Positions 56,119-64,000 of a stretch of 64,000 bases of DNA are shown one piece after another. The stretch is from Rossellomorea marisflavi (GTDB lineage: Bacteria; Bacillota; Bacilli; Bacillales; Bacillaceae_B). The stretch spans positions 2,840,001 to 2,904,000 of the forward strand of contig NZ_CP081870.1 of NCBI RefSeq assembly GCF_022170785.1, in the 5' to 3' direction. The notes below the pieces were generated by a model. It was given only the letters and a program-made list of their open reading frames with translations. It was not told where the DNA came from and made no database searches. The translations under genes and the position numbers were made by a program. The first letter of the stretch is position 1; each line of letters starts with the position of its first letter.

Positions 56119-56508
56119 ATAGAAGCCAAAAAATTAGGGGGCGCAGTACTCTTCGGCACGGTCACCATCTTTGTGATTGCCATCGCTGCAAGCTTGATCT
56201 TTTCATTGCTGTTGCGGTTCACCAGTCTGACGGAGAGTTCCATTTCCTTATTCATCACCATCGTTTCGTTCCTGGCGCTGTTCATCGGGGGATTCATGTC
56301 TGGGGGAAAAGGCAAGACCAAGGGATGGATGCTCGGAGGTTCCACGGGAATACTTTATACCCTTTTCGTCTTCCTTTTTCAATATCTCGGGCTGGACTCA
56401 TCCCCGTCTTCAGAGCAGCTCATCTATCATGGTTGCTATATCCTGACGGCGATGATGGGTGGCGTACTCGGGGTCAATCTGAGCGGAGGCAACCCTCAGG
56501 AAAACTGA
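56119..56508 (+). CDS. yrzE: TIGR04086-type membrane protein (YrzE)
   Basis: A protein of about 129 residues with four membrane helices, ending in GVLGVNLSGG, a family-specific tail. Central FTSLTES and FIGGFMSGGKGKTKGWMLGG also fit. The only standard start codon in frame is GTG 56173, which would cut into the first helix and has no ribosome site. GGAAGGGAGAG lies about nine bases before an ATA at 56119, which gives the family-like N-terminus EAKKLGGAVLFG. I place the start there, as a non-canonical codon. The in-frame stop upstream is at 56092. Confidence 0.7.
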   Translation: MEAKKLGGAVLFGTVTIFVIAIAASLIFSLLLRFTSLTESSISLFITIVSFLALFIGGFMSGGKGKTKGWMLGGSTGILYTLFVFLFQYLGLDSSPSSEQLIYHGCYILTAMMGGVLGVNLSGGNPQEN

Positions 56509-56514
56509 ATCACA

Positions 56515-56575
56515 CAAAAAAGGCCTGCACCCGTCCACGCTTGACAGCATGGAAGAGCACAGGCTTTTTTTATAC
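56515..56575. terminator. Terminator between yrzE and yajC
   Basis: AAAAAAGGCCTG pairs with CAGGCTTTTTTT across a larger loop containing a secondary CACGCTTGACAGCATGG hairpin. It can serve both convergent genes. Confidence 0.65.
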
Positions 56576-56845
56576 TTATACTTCTGTCTTAACAATCTCC
56601 CTGATCGCATTCCGATCATATGTAAGACGGCTTCCATCACCGCATTTGATGATGACTTTTCCTTCTTCGATGGCATCGATGAAGCCGTGAAGTCCGCCGA
56701 TTGTTATTACCTTATCCCCTTTAGCCAGCTCGCTTTGCATTTGTGAAACGGCTTTTTGACGTTTCTGCTGCGGACGGATAAGCAGGAAATAAAACAATAC
56801 GAACATCAAGACGAGCATGATGATTGAACCTAGTCCTCCTTGCAT
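56576..56845 (-). CDS. yajC: Preprotein translocase subunit YajC
   Basis: An 89-residue protein with one N-terminal helix (MLVLMFVLFYFLLIRPQQKRQK) and the conserved LAKGDKVITIGGLHGFI domain. YajC associates with SecDF. It is 20 bases downstream of tgt, the usual arrangement, and lies apart from secDF, as in B. subtilis. Confidence 0.93.
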   Translation of the reverse strand: MQGGLGSIIMLVLMFVLFYFLLIRPQQKRQKAVSQMQSELAKGDKVITIGGLHGFIDAIEEGKVIIKCGDGSRLTYDRNAIREIVKTEV

Positions 56846-56865
56846 GTGTTTCCCCTCCTTTCAAA

Positions 56866-58038
<1,173 letters not shown>

Positions 58039-59064
58039 TTATTTTAAGAACATGGCGTCGCCGAAGCTGAAGAAGCGATACTTCTCTTGAACGGCTGTTT
58101 CATAGGCTTTCAAGACATGCTCTTGACTTGCGAAGGCACTTACGAGCATGATGAGGGTCGATTTCGGCAGATGGAAGTTTGTAATCAAGCCATCGATGCC
58201 TTTGAACTCATACCCCGGGTAGATGAAGATATTCGTCCATCCGTTCTCTTCCACAAAACGATCATGCTTGGAGGCAATTGTCTCCAACGTCCGAGTCGAT
58301 GTGGTACCGACGGTGATGATGCGCCCGCCCTTATCCCTGACATCATTCAAGAGGCGTGCAGTGCCTTCAGAGATTTGATAGAATTCCGAATGCATATCAT
58401 GATCCTCGATGGAATCCACCGACACCGGGCGGAATGTTCCGAGGCCGACATGAAGCGTGATGAAGGCAATATGAACACCCTTTTGCTTTAGCTCTTCCAG
58501 TAGCTCCTCGGTGAAGTGGAGTCCGGCAGTAGGGGCTGCGGCAGATCCGCGCTCCTTGGCATAGACGGTCTGATAGCGGTCCTGCTCTTCGAGTCGCTCC
58601 CTGATGTATGGAGGCAGAGGCATTTCACCAAGCTCCTCAAGTACCTCATAGAAAATGCCATCGTACGCAAATTCCATGATCCTCCCGCCATGGTCCTTCG
58701 TCCCGACACAGGTTGCTTTCAGCTTCCCGTCCCCGAAGACGACCTCCGTACCCACCTTCACGCGCTTGGCGGGTTTGACGAGGGTCTCCCATTGATCCCC
58801 TTCTTCCTGTTTGAGGAGAAGGACTTCGATGTTGGCCCCCGTCTCTTCTTTTTGCCCAAAAAGCCGGGCCGGTAATACACGTGTATCATTCAGTACGAGG
58901 CAATCGCCTTCATCCAGTAGATCTACAATATTTTTAAATCGAAGATGATCTATGGATCCATCTTCTTTATCCAGTACCATCAGTCTGCTTTCAGAACGAT
59001 TCTCAAGCGGGGTCTGAGCGATCAGTTCCTCCGGCAGATGGAAATCAAAATCTTCAACTTTCAC
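58039..59064 (-). CDS. queA: S-adenosylmethionine:tRNA ribosyltransferase-isomerase QueA
   Basis: A 341-residue enzyme that moves the ribosyl part of SAM to preQ1-tRNA, giving epoxyqueuosine. Typical segments are [57 protein letters not shown] and [16 protein letters not shown]. It lies between yrzS and tgt in the ruvAB-queA-tgt-yajC order shared by many Firmicutes. Confidence 0.97.
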   Translation of the reverse strand: MKVEDFDFHLPEELIAQTPLENRSESRLMVLDKEDGSIDHLRFKNIVDLLDEGDCLVLNDTRVLPARLFGQKEETGANIEVLLLKQEEGDQWETLVKPAKRVKVGTEVVFGDGKLKATCVGTKDHGGRIMEFAYDGIFYEVLEELGEMPLPPYIRERLEEQDRYQTVYAKERGSAAAPTAGLHFTEELLEELKQKGVHIAFITLHVGLGTFRPVSVDSIEDHDMHSEFYQISEGTARLLNDVRDKGGRIITVGTTSTRTLETIASKHDRFVEENGWTNIFIYPGYEFKGIDGLITNFHLPKSTLIMLVSAFASQEHVLKAYETAVQEKYRFFSFGDAMFLK

Positions 59065-59085
59065 TTTAGGTCACCTGACTTATCA

Positions 59086-59292
59086 TTATTTGAATCGGCC
59101 GATAAAATAAAAGACCAACGACAGTATAACACTTAACAGGACAGAAGTCATAAGCGGGAAATAAAAAGTTGCATTCTCCTTCTTCACGACGATATCACCC
59201 GGCAGTTTCCCGAGTTTCGTGAATTGAAGGAGCAAGCCGGCCACGAGAAGGACGGCTCCCGCGATCATCAAAAGTTTCGGTAGGCCGCTCAA
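59086..59292 (-). CDS. yrzS: DUF2905 small membrane protein (YrzS)
   Basis: A 68-residue protein with two helices and the family linker [20 protein letters not shown]. It starts with TTG at 59292, overlapping the ruvB stop; GGAGGTG lies about ten bases upstream, inside ruvB. This coupling is common for DUF2905 genes next to ruvB. Function unknown. Confidence 0.87.
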   Translation of the reverse strand: MSGLPKLLMIAGAVLLVAGLLLQFTKLGKLPGDIVVKKENATFYFPLMTSVLLSVILSLVFYFIGRFK

Positions 59293-60290
59293 TTGGCCGG
59301 CACCTCCAGTTGGAAATGCTCATACACAAGATGCGTCACGATCCTGCCCCTGGGGGTCCGTTGCAGAAATCCGATCTGCAGGAGATAAGGTTCATACACA
59401 TCTTCGATCGTATGGGATTCCTCCCCTATGCTTGCTGCAATGGTATCGAGCCCCACGGGACCACCCCTGAAGCGTTCGATGATGCCCCTGAGAAGCTTAT
59501 GATCGATGTGGTCGAGTCCGAGCTGATCTACTTGTAGAAGATCCAGCGCTTCCTTCGATAGCGTCGATGAAATGTTCCCGTCCGATTTGACCTGGGCAAA
59601 ATCCCTTACGCGCCTCAGGAGTCGGTTGGCGATTCGGGGCGTACCCCTGGATCTCCTTGCGAGCTCCCTTGCGGCCACGGGGTCGATCTCGGTCCTGAGG
59701 ATCGCGGCGGTCCGCTTCACGATCTCATTCAGCTGATCTTCATTATAGTACTCCAGCCTGCAGAGGACACCGAAGCGGTCCCTGAGGGGAGCGGAGAGTG
59801 CGCCGGCGCGCGTCGTGGCCCCCACGAGGGTGAACGGCGGAAGATCCAGCCTGACAGAACGTGCACTCGGACCGGTGCCGATGACAATATCCAGGCAGAA
59901 GTCTTCCATGGCTGGATAAAGGACCTCCTCGATGGCACGTGGCAGACGGTGGATCTCATCAATGAACAGCACGTCTCCGGGCTCAAGGGCCGTCAGTACG
60001 GCAGCAAGATCCCCCGGTCTTTCAATGGCAGGACCCGATGTCGTTTTCATGTTGACTCCCATCTCATTGGCGATGACTGCTGCAAGGGTCGTCTTTCCGA
60101 GACCAGGCGGCCCGTACAAGAGTACGTGATCAAGGGTTTCCTCCCGCATCTTCGCCGCTTCGATGAATACTTCAAGATTGTGTTTGACCTTGTCCTGACC
60201 GATATATTGTTTGATGGTCTGTGGTCTTAAGGAGAACTCGAAACGATCCTCATTCTGTTCCGATTCGCCTGATACCAATCGATCGTCCAT
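59289..60290 (-). CDS. ruvB: Holliday junction branch migration ATPase RuvB
   Basis: A 333-residue AAA+ motor. [20 protein letters not shown] is the family start, Walker A is [14 protein letters not shown], Walker B is [10 protein letters not shown], and sensor 1 is [20 protein letters not shown]-terminal winged helix ([15 protein letters not shown]) binds DNA. It follows ruvA by 18 bases, with AAAGGAG upstream of its ATG. No ruvC is expected; Bacillus uses RecU. Confidence 0.97.
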   Translation of the reverse strand: MDDRLVSGESEQNEDRFEFSLRPQTIKQYIGQDKVKHNLEVFIEAAKMREETLDHVLLYGPPGLGKTTLAAVIANEMGVNMKTTSGPAIERPGDLAAVLTALEPGDVLFIDEIHRLPRAIEEVLYPAMEDFCLDIVIGTGPSARSVRLDLPPFTLVGATTRAGALSAPLRDRFGVLCRLEYYNEDQLNEIVKRTAAILRTEIDPVAARELARRSRGTPRIANRLLRRVRDFAQVKSDGNISSTLSKEALDLLQVDQLGLDHIDHKLLRGIIERFRGGPVGLDTIAASIGEESHTIEDVYEPYLLQIGFLQRTPRGRIVTHLVYEHFQLEVPAN

Positions 60291-60308
60291 CTCATCTGCT
60301 CCTTTCCA

Positions 60309-60917
60309 TTATGATTTCAGAAGAAGCTGGAGGCCCTTCCTGATATATTCATCCGAAGAGAGCTCCTGCCCTTTGAGCTTCGGTTTGATTTTCTTGACCT
60401 CTCGATCGGAATACCCAAGCGCCTTCAGGGCAAGGAGGGCTTCCTCAAATGCTTCATCCCCGGAATCAAAGACCGTTTCTTCAGGATTGAAGAGGCTTGG
60501 GAAGTAGTCCGGAACAACATCCTGCAGTTTCCCTTTCAGGTCAAGGATCATTTGCCTCGCCGTCTTTTTCCCTACGCCGGGGAATTTCGTCAGGAATGTA
60601 TCATTCTCTTCCTCAATGGCGGTAATCACCTGCTGAGGCGCACCCGATGCAAGGATGGCAAGAGCCCCTTTCGGCCCGATGCCTGATACATTAAGGAGCT
60701 TCATGAACAATAGTTTCTCTTCCAAAGCAAGGAACCCATAGAGGGCAATGATGTCTTCCCTCACATGCTGATATGTAAAAATCTGAATTTCCTGACCCTG
60801 ATATTTCGAATATGCAAACGGATTGGCTGCAAACAATTGATACCCAATCCCTCCATTTTCAACAACCACATACTCGGGACTCACCATCTGTACAGTACCT
60901 CGAATATATTCATACAT
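60309..60917 (-). CDS. ruvA: Holliday junction DNA helicase subunit RuvA
   Basis: A 202-residue junction-binding protein with an OB fold ([27 protein letters not shown]), tandem helix-hairpin-helix motifs ([13 protein letters not shown] and [13 protein letters not shown]) and a C-terminal domain that contacts RuvB. It starts 24 bases from an interspersed repeat that fills the upstream intergenic region. Confidence 0.97.
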   Translation of the reverse strand: MYEYIRGTVQMVSPEYVVVENGGIGYQLFAANPFAYSKYQGQEIQIFTYQHVREDIIALYGFLALEEKLLFMKLLNVSGIGPKGALAILASGAPQQVITAIEEENDTFLTKFPGVGKKTARQMILDLKGKLQDVVPDYFPSLFNPEETVFDSGDEAFEEALLALKALGYSDREVKKIKPKLKGQELSSDEYIRKGLQLLLKS

Positions 60918-60941
60918 AGTATCACTTCACTTTCTGACAAG

Positions 60942-61070
60942 AAATGCGGAGGAGGGTCGGTCTGGCCCGACAAGCTTAAGGCGGGGCGGGCTGAAAGGCG
61001 TCCTTTGCCTTTTGGTCCGGCTTGACTTAAGACCTCGAGGTCCAACCCTCCGGAGCTGGACAATAGAAAT
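60942..61070 (-). repeat. Interspersed repeat, GTCCAGCTCCGG family, copy 2
   Basis: On the minus strand: TTGTCCAGCTCCGGAGGG, CCTCGAGGTCTTAAG, a centre with GGACGCCTTTCAGC, CTTAAGCTTGTCGGG and CCTCCGCATTTCTTGTC. Block order and sequence correspond to 23045-23191. CTTAAG at both sides forms an inverted pair, so the RNA would fold into a long hairpin. It lies directly upstream of ruvA and may carry or disturb its 5' leader. Confidence 0.7.
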
Positions 61071-61155
61071 GCGGAGGGGCTTTGATAGGGGTGACAAGCA
61101 TAAGATGGGCTGAGCGGAAAGGCGTCTTTTGACTTTTGGTCCGGTTCCACTTATA
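61068..61155 (-). repeat. Partial tandem copy of the GTCCAGCTCCGG-family repeat
   Basis: On the minus strand it shows GGAACCGGACCAAAAGTC, ACGCCTTTCCGCTCAGCCC, CTTATGCTTGTCACC and CCCTCCGCATTTCTATTGTC, the 3' part of the repeat, joined head to tail to copy 2. The region 61156-61337 beyond it holds no recognisable gene. Confidence 0.6.
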
Positions 61156-61337
61156 CTCTCAATCCCCTTGTGCATCTCCTCACGGGAGCCTTCCGTACTG
61201 GCCATCGCCGCCTCGCATATTAAATCTATTGTATCATATCACTTATTGATTTTATGGAAAAGCACCGATAAAAAGAAACGTTTGTTCTTGTTTTTCGGTT
61301 TTTGTCCGACACAAGCTTCCTCTGAAATGCGCGCATG

Positions 61338-61372
61338 AAAAAACAGCCGGTCAAATGACCGGCTGTTCACTG
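61338..61372 (-). terminator. Terminator after bofC
   Basis: GAACAGCCGGTCA pairs with TGACCGGCTGTT, followed by TTTTTTC on the minus strand, overlapping the last bofC codons. Confidence 0.8.
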
Positions 61373-61903
61373 TGGCAGGGAGTAAGGTTTCAATTGTTCA
61401 AGAACGTCTACATACGCTTCCTTGGATGTAATGGGGATCCCATTTACCAGATCATCATGCCGATTGCTTTCCAGCTTATCAAGATCGATTTGGAAAAAGG
61501 ATTGGATGATTTCCGCTTGACCTGGCTTGCCGTTAAAAATGGATAATACGCCTTTTTCGGTCAGGCCGAAGTAACCATTCGTTTTGAGCAGAGGTGAAAT
61601 ATCATCCATCTGCTTCTGGAAGACGATTTGTTCTTCGCTCATATCAATCAGTTGCCACTCTTCGTAGGCAGCCCAGAAATCTTCCATGCTCCAGATGGTT
61701 TCCTGTACGATTTCTTCACTTACTTCACCATCCAGATAAACCCTTTCCAGGATCAGCGTGACGGTATGCGCGGATGTCTCCTCTACGGGTACTTCTTGAA
61801 CCGGCCCGTCCGCCGCCTGCTTTTCATCTGTATAGAAGAAAGTAAAATATGTGGCTCCAGTCAACAACATCACCATAAACACGATTCGAACGTTCATCGT
61901 CAT
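61367..61903 (-). CDS. bofC: Intercompartmental signalling factor BofC
   Basis: A 178-residue protein made in the forespore that, in B. subtilis, restrains SpoIVB signalling to pro-SigK processing. An N-terminal signal-like helix (VRIVFMVMLLTGATYFTFFY) is followed by the BofC domains, with LILERVYLDGEVSEEIVQETIWSMEDFW and GYFGLTEKGVLSIFNGKP. The start is ATG 61903 with GAGGTGA upstream; an ATG seven codons earlier is possible. The gene follows coxA across a terminator. Confidence 0.87.
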   Translation of the reverse strand: MTMNVRIVFMVMLLTGATYFTFFYTDEKQAADGPVQEVPVEETSAHTVTLILERVYLDGEVSEEIVQETIWSMEDFWAAYEEWQLIDMSEEQIVFQKQMDDISPLLKTNGYFGLTEKGVLSIFNGKPGQAEIIQSFFQIDLDKLESNRHDDLVNGIPITSKEAYVDVLEQLKPYSLPQ

Positions 61904-61984
61904 CGTGATCACCTCGGGATTCATTATGTATTGCTATCCCTAGTCTTACCATCCGTGGGACGATTTATCCCGATCGTTGAAAAA

Positions 61985-62020
61985 AGACTGTACAAAGGAG
62001 CACCCCTTCGTACAGTCAAG
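61985..62020 (-). terminator. Terminator after coxA
   Basis: GACTGTACGAAGGGG pairs with CTCCTTTGTACAGTC, followed by TTTTTTC on the minus strand. Confidence 0.8.
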
Positions 62021-62023
62021 CTT

Positions 62024-62752
62024 CTACGGATTGCGGATTGTATTGAACATATCATGAAGGTCCAGATTGATTCCATCCAGCGGTCCGCCGCCCCTCAGGT
62101 CATTATCGATATTTCGGACCCGGCTGAATGTGCCTTCATCTGTCACGACGGAAACCGTCCTGCCTTCGAGGTATGGCTGTACTGCTTTTTCTACGCGTTG
62201 CTTTGTTTCTTCTTCTTTCGAATGGTCCCTGACCTCGATGGCGATCAGCACGTCGGTTCCGTACGATACGGCGCGAACGTCACTGACGTTCTTCACATGC
62301 CCCGTGACATCGCCGATCTTTTCGGCAAGATCTCCCTCATAGGCAGTATAGTACGAATTCCGTGCTTTGCGCGTATTATCATCCAAATGGCCATGATAAT
62401 TGGCATCGCCGTGACTTCCACGGTTATCCTGGGCAAAGAAACCTGCGTCATATGGCGCCAGGGGGGTGGTGGGATTCTGGGGATTGCCGTCATCATCCCT
62501 CACCTGCAGAAATTTCTGTTTCTGACTGCGGATGTCTTGACCTTCCATGCCTACGGAGTGATCAAACATTTCGGTCAAAGGACCATCATGGCGGTCATTT
62601 TTATCTCCACCGTGACCTTCATTCGAATAATAGCCCAGTGGTTCATAAGAATTGGTGTATTGCTGACCGGATTCCTTCTCCCCACTGCTGCAGGCAGCAA
62701 GGTTAAGCGACATGAATGCTGTCATACCAAGAAATGCATAGCGCCTCTTCAA
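62024..62752 (-). CDS. coxA: YhcN/YlaJ-family sporulation lipoprotein, CoxA-like
   Basis: A 242-residue lipoprotein. A signal peptide (KRRYAFLGMTAFMSLNLAAC) ends in a LAAC lipobox, followed by a polar, Gly/His/Asp-rich region and a C-terminal YhcN/YlaJ domain (about residues 120-205). The start is taken as TTG 62752, ten bases behind AGGGGG; an ATG three codons earlier lies too close to that site. Position next to safA matches coxA (yrbB), a cortex-associated spore protein of B. subtilis. The family call is firmer than the exact name. Confidence 0.75.
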   Translation of the reverse strand: MKRRYAFLGMTAFMSLNLAACSSGEKESGQQYTNSYEPLGYYSNEGHGGDKNDRHDGPLTEMFDHSVGMEGQDIRSQKQKFLQVRDDDGNPQNPTTPLAPYDAGFFAQDNRGSHGDANYHGHLDDNTRKARNSYYTAYEGDLAEKIGDVTGHVKNVSDVRAVSYGTDVLIAIEVRDHSKEEETKQRVEKAVQPYLEGRTVSVVTDEGTFSRVRNIDNDLRGGGPLDGINLDLHDMFNTIRNP

Positions 62753-62849
62753 CGTAGTCATTCCCCCTCACCGCTATTTGAGCATAGTGCTCGTTTATAG
62801 GGTGCGGAGGAACGGACCCAATCATTCCATCAATAGTTGGGACAACCTC

Positions 62850-63836
62850 CTACAAATGGGTGATGATCCTCCTTAATTCACTGTGCAGCTCTTGAACGAA
62901 ACGCATCCGCTGGTGAAACTGTCCCAATGTGATCTGTACCAGATATGGCCACACATGCTCCCTGTATGACTGTCCTTCCCGGATGAACCGGTTCCATTCC
63001 CTGAAAATATCACTAGGATACATCAGTCCAAGAAAGAATGCGGCATCATGTCGATACTTCCTTATAGAAGGTATGGCCATTACATCCGCCAAAGACCAAT
63101 CCAAATACGGAAGGACCCGGTTCGCCATCTGGATATCATCTGTGATGGCAGGAGACCTTGATAACAAATCAAAGTCGATGAGGTATACACGGCCGTCTGT
63201 TCCTCTCAAAAAATTGTGATGGGCCACATCCCCGTGGACCATGCATCTTCTCCCTTTATAAGGACCAAGTGCATCAAGCTCCTTCAATGCCCACCTTCCC
63301 CATTCATGATAGGTGGACAGATAATACGGGGCGATAAAGTGTTGAAGATAAGGCAGGTGATAATCAAATAACGTCATCCGTTTCTTCCACTTGTCAATCC
63401 ACCTGAATTCAGGCACATCTTCGACCCATGAGCTCTGAATCCTCCTTGAGGCACGGTGGAATCCTTTTAATACACGCCATGCTTCCTGTCTGTCTGAAGC
63501 ATCTGCGTAATCGATGTCAGAAGCTGTCTCAAGCCAGTATGAAATCCCGATCACACTACCCTCGAACGAGATGACTCCGGTCTGATGCAGTGGATGCATC
63601 GGGATGACATGGTCAAAGTCTCCTTGCAGAAGCTCCTTGATCAGCATTTCTTGGAGAAGAAACCGTTTCTCCGAGGAGTAACGTTTGACAAACCACTTCC
63701 TGCCTCCGGACCGCAATACCCATTTCCCGTCTTTCAGGGGTTCAATCGACGCTCCGACTTCCCCCAACTTCCATTGCAAAAAAGAAAGGAGACGAACTGT
63801 GTAGTCGTCTCCTCCATGCTCCCATCTATCCTTCAT
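62850..63836 (-). CDS. Spore coat CotS/YutH-like phosphotransferase-fold protein
   Basis: A 328-residue protein of the aminoglycoside phosphotransferase/CotS-like fold. The catalytic-loop region is MVHGDVAHHNFL and the metal-binding aspartate lies in VYLIDFDLLSRSP. An N-lobe lysine candidate is in RKWFVKRYSSEKR. Bacillus relatives include coat proteins CotS, CotI and YutH. It overlaps the 3' end of safA by 11 bases or more, depending on the start (ATG 63836 chosen; 63848 possible; neither has a strong ribosome site). This suggests coupling to safA, so a coat role is likely. The substrate is unknown. Confidence 0.72.
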   Translation of the reverse strand: MKDRWEHGGDDYTVRLLSFLQWKLGEVGASIEPLKDGKWVLRSGGRKWFVKRYSSEKRFLLQEMLIKELLQGDFDHVIPMHPLHQTGVISFEGSVIGISYWLETASDIDYADASDRQEAWRVLKGFHRASRRIQSSWVEDVPEFRWIDKWKKRMTLFDYHLPYLQHFIAPYYLSTYHEWGRWALKELDALGPYKGRRCMVHGDVAHHNFLRGTDGRVYLIDFDLLSRSPAITDDIQMANRVLPYLDWSLADVMAIPSIRKYRHDAAFFLGLMYPSDIFREWNRFIREGQSYREHVWPYLVQITLGQFHQRMRFVQELHSELRRIITHL

Positions 63837-64000
63837 TGTCTTCGTCATAAAAGTTCGGCATGGAGAATGCTCTTTGGGCACCCATTTGCATACCTTGAGG
63901 CAAACCCTGCCCCATCATTCCCGGCCCGAAACCTTGTGGCTGAGGCATTCCATATGGCATCGGCTGATTCCATTGGGGAGCCTGCTGCTGCCATTGTGGC
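63826..64000 (-). CDS. safA: C-terminal end of spore coat assembly protein SafA (runs off the window)
   Basis: Only the last 58 codons are present. They encode a Gln/Pro/Met/Gly-rich tail (PQWQQQAPQWNQPMPYGM, GFGPGMMGQGLPQGMQMG) ending FYDEDNEG. Such low-complexity tails are typical of SafA, the LysM protein that organises the inner spore coat. The neighbours coxA and a coat-type phosphotransferase agree. The LysM domain would lie beyond 64000, so the name is inferred. Confidence 0.65.
   Translation of the reverse strand, partial: PQWQQQAPQWNQPMPYGMPQPQGFGPGMMGQGLPQGMQMGAQRAFSMPNFYDEDNEG

Noticed and set aside
61628-62800. 390-codon plus-strand frame across bofC and coxA
   Set aside because: Antisense to two recognised genes and two terminators; the translation has no domain or plausible start.

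Overview
The window is a stretch of a low-GC Gram-positive, endospore-forming chromosome of the family Bacillaceae. Gene content and order follow the Bacillus subtilis yrh-yrr-yrz-yrv-yrb region closely: mccB-mccA-mtnN-yrrT, yrrS-pbpI-greA-udk-trmR-mltG-yrzB-ruvX-ireB-alaS, recD2-yrrB-mnmA-yrvO-cymR, rarA, tcdA, aspS-hisS, yrvJ, dtd-relA-apt-recJ, secDF-comN, spoVB, yajC-tgt-queA-ruvB-ruvA, bofC-coxA-safA. Sporulation genes (yunB, yrzI-type, tgl, spoVB, bofC, coxA, safA) confirm a spore former. The genus is not fixed by what I can see. Most genes lie on the minus strand.

Layout. Bases 1-3.7 kb hold poorly characterised membrane proteins, yunB and several very small ORFs with good ribosome sites. 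3.7-7.5 kb is the methionine-to-cysteine recycling operon with a likely CymR box; cymR itself lies at 25.5-25.9 kb. 7.6-19.5 kb is cell wall (pbpI, mltG), transcription (greA), nucleotide salvage (udk), tRNA modification (trmR) and alaS with an alanine T-box leader. 19.5-27.4 kb is recD2, a TPR protein, mnmA with its cysteine desulfurase, cymR and rarA.

Between rarA and aspS (27.4-38.7 kb) is an accessory segment: a spore transglutaminase, an IS110-family element, a GntR-regulated ABC transporter operon, tcdA, an NhaC-type antiporter and a class C group II intron. The intron sits directly behind the terminator of the 6S RNA gene next to aspS. 38.7-64 kb returns to core genes: aspS-hisS behind a second T-box, a secreted amidase, the stringent-response gene relA, apt, recJ, secDF, comN, spoVB, the queuosine genes tgt-queA, ruvBA, and late sporulation genes ending inside safA.

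The strongest finding is in the IS110-family element (about 28453-30278). Its roughly 400-base 3' noncoding end holds a candidate bridge RNA. Two short segments of it, in the expected order and polarity, match the left and right sides of the very site where the element sits, covering 15 contiguous target bases. The element interrupts a copy of an interspersed Bacillaceae repeat, and an uninterrupted relative of that repeat lies at about 3.5 kb.

Other points of note are two genes whose apparent start codons are ATC and ATA behind good ribosome sites, an orphan trmR lacking its usual U32-peptidase-like partners, and a second interspersed repeat family present two to three times.
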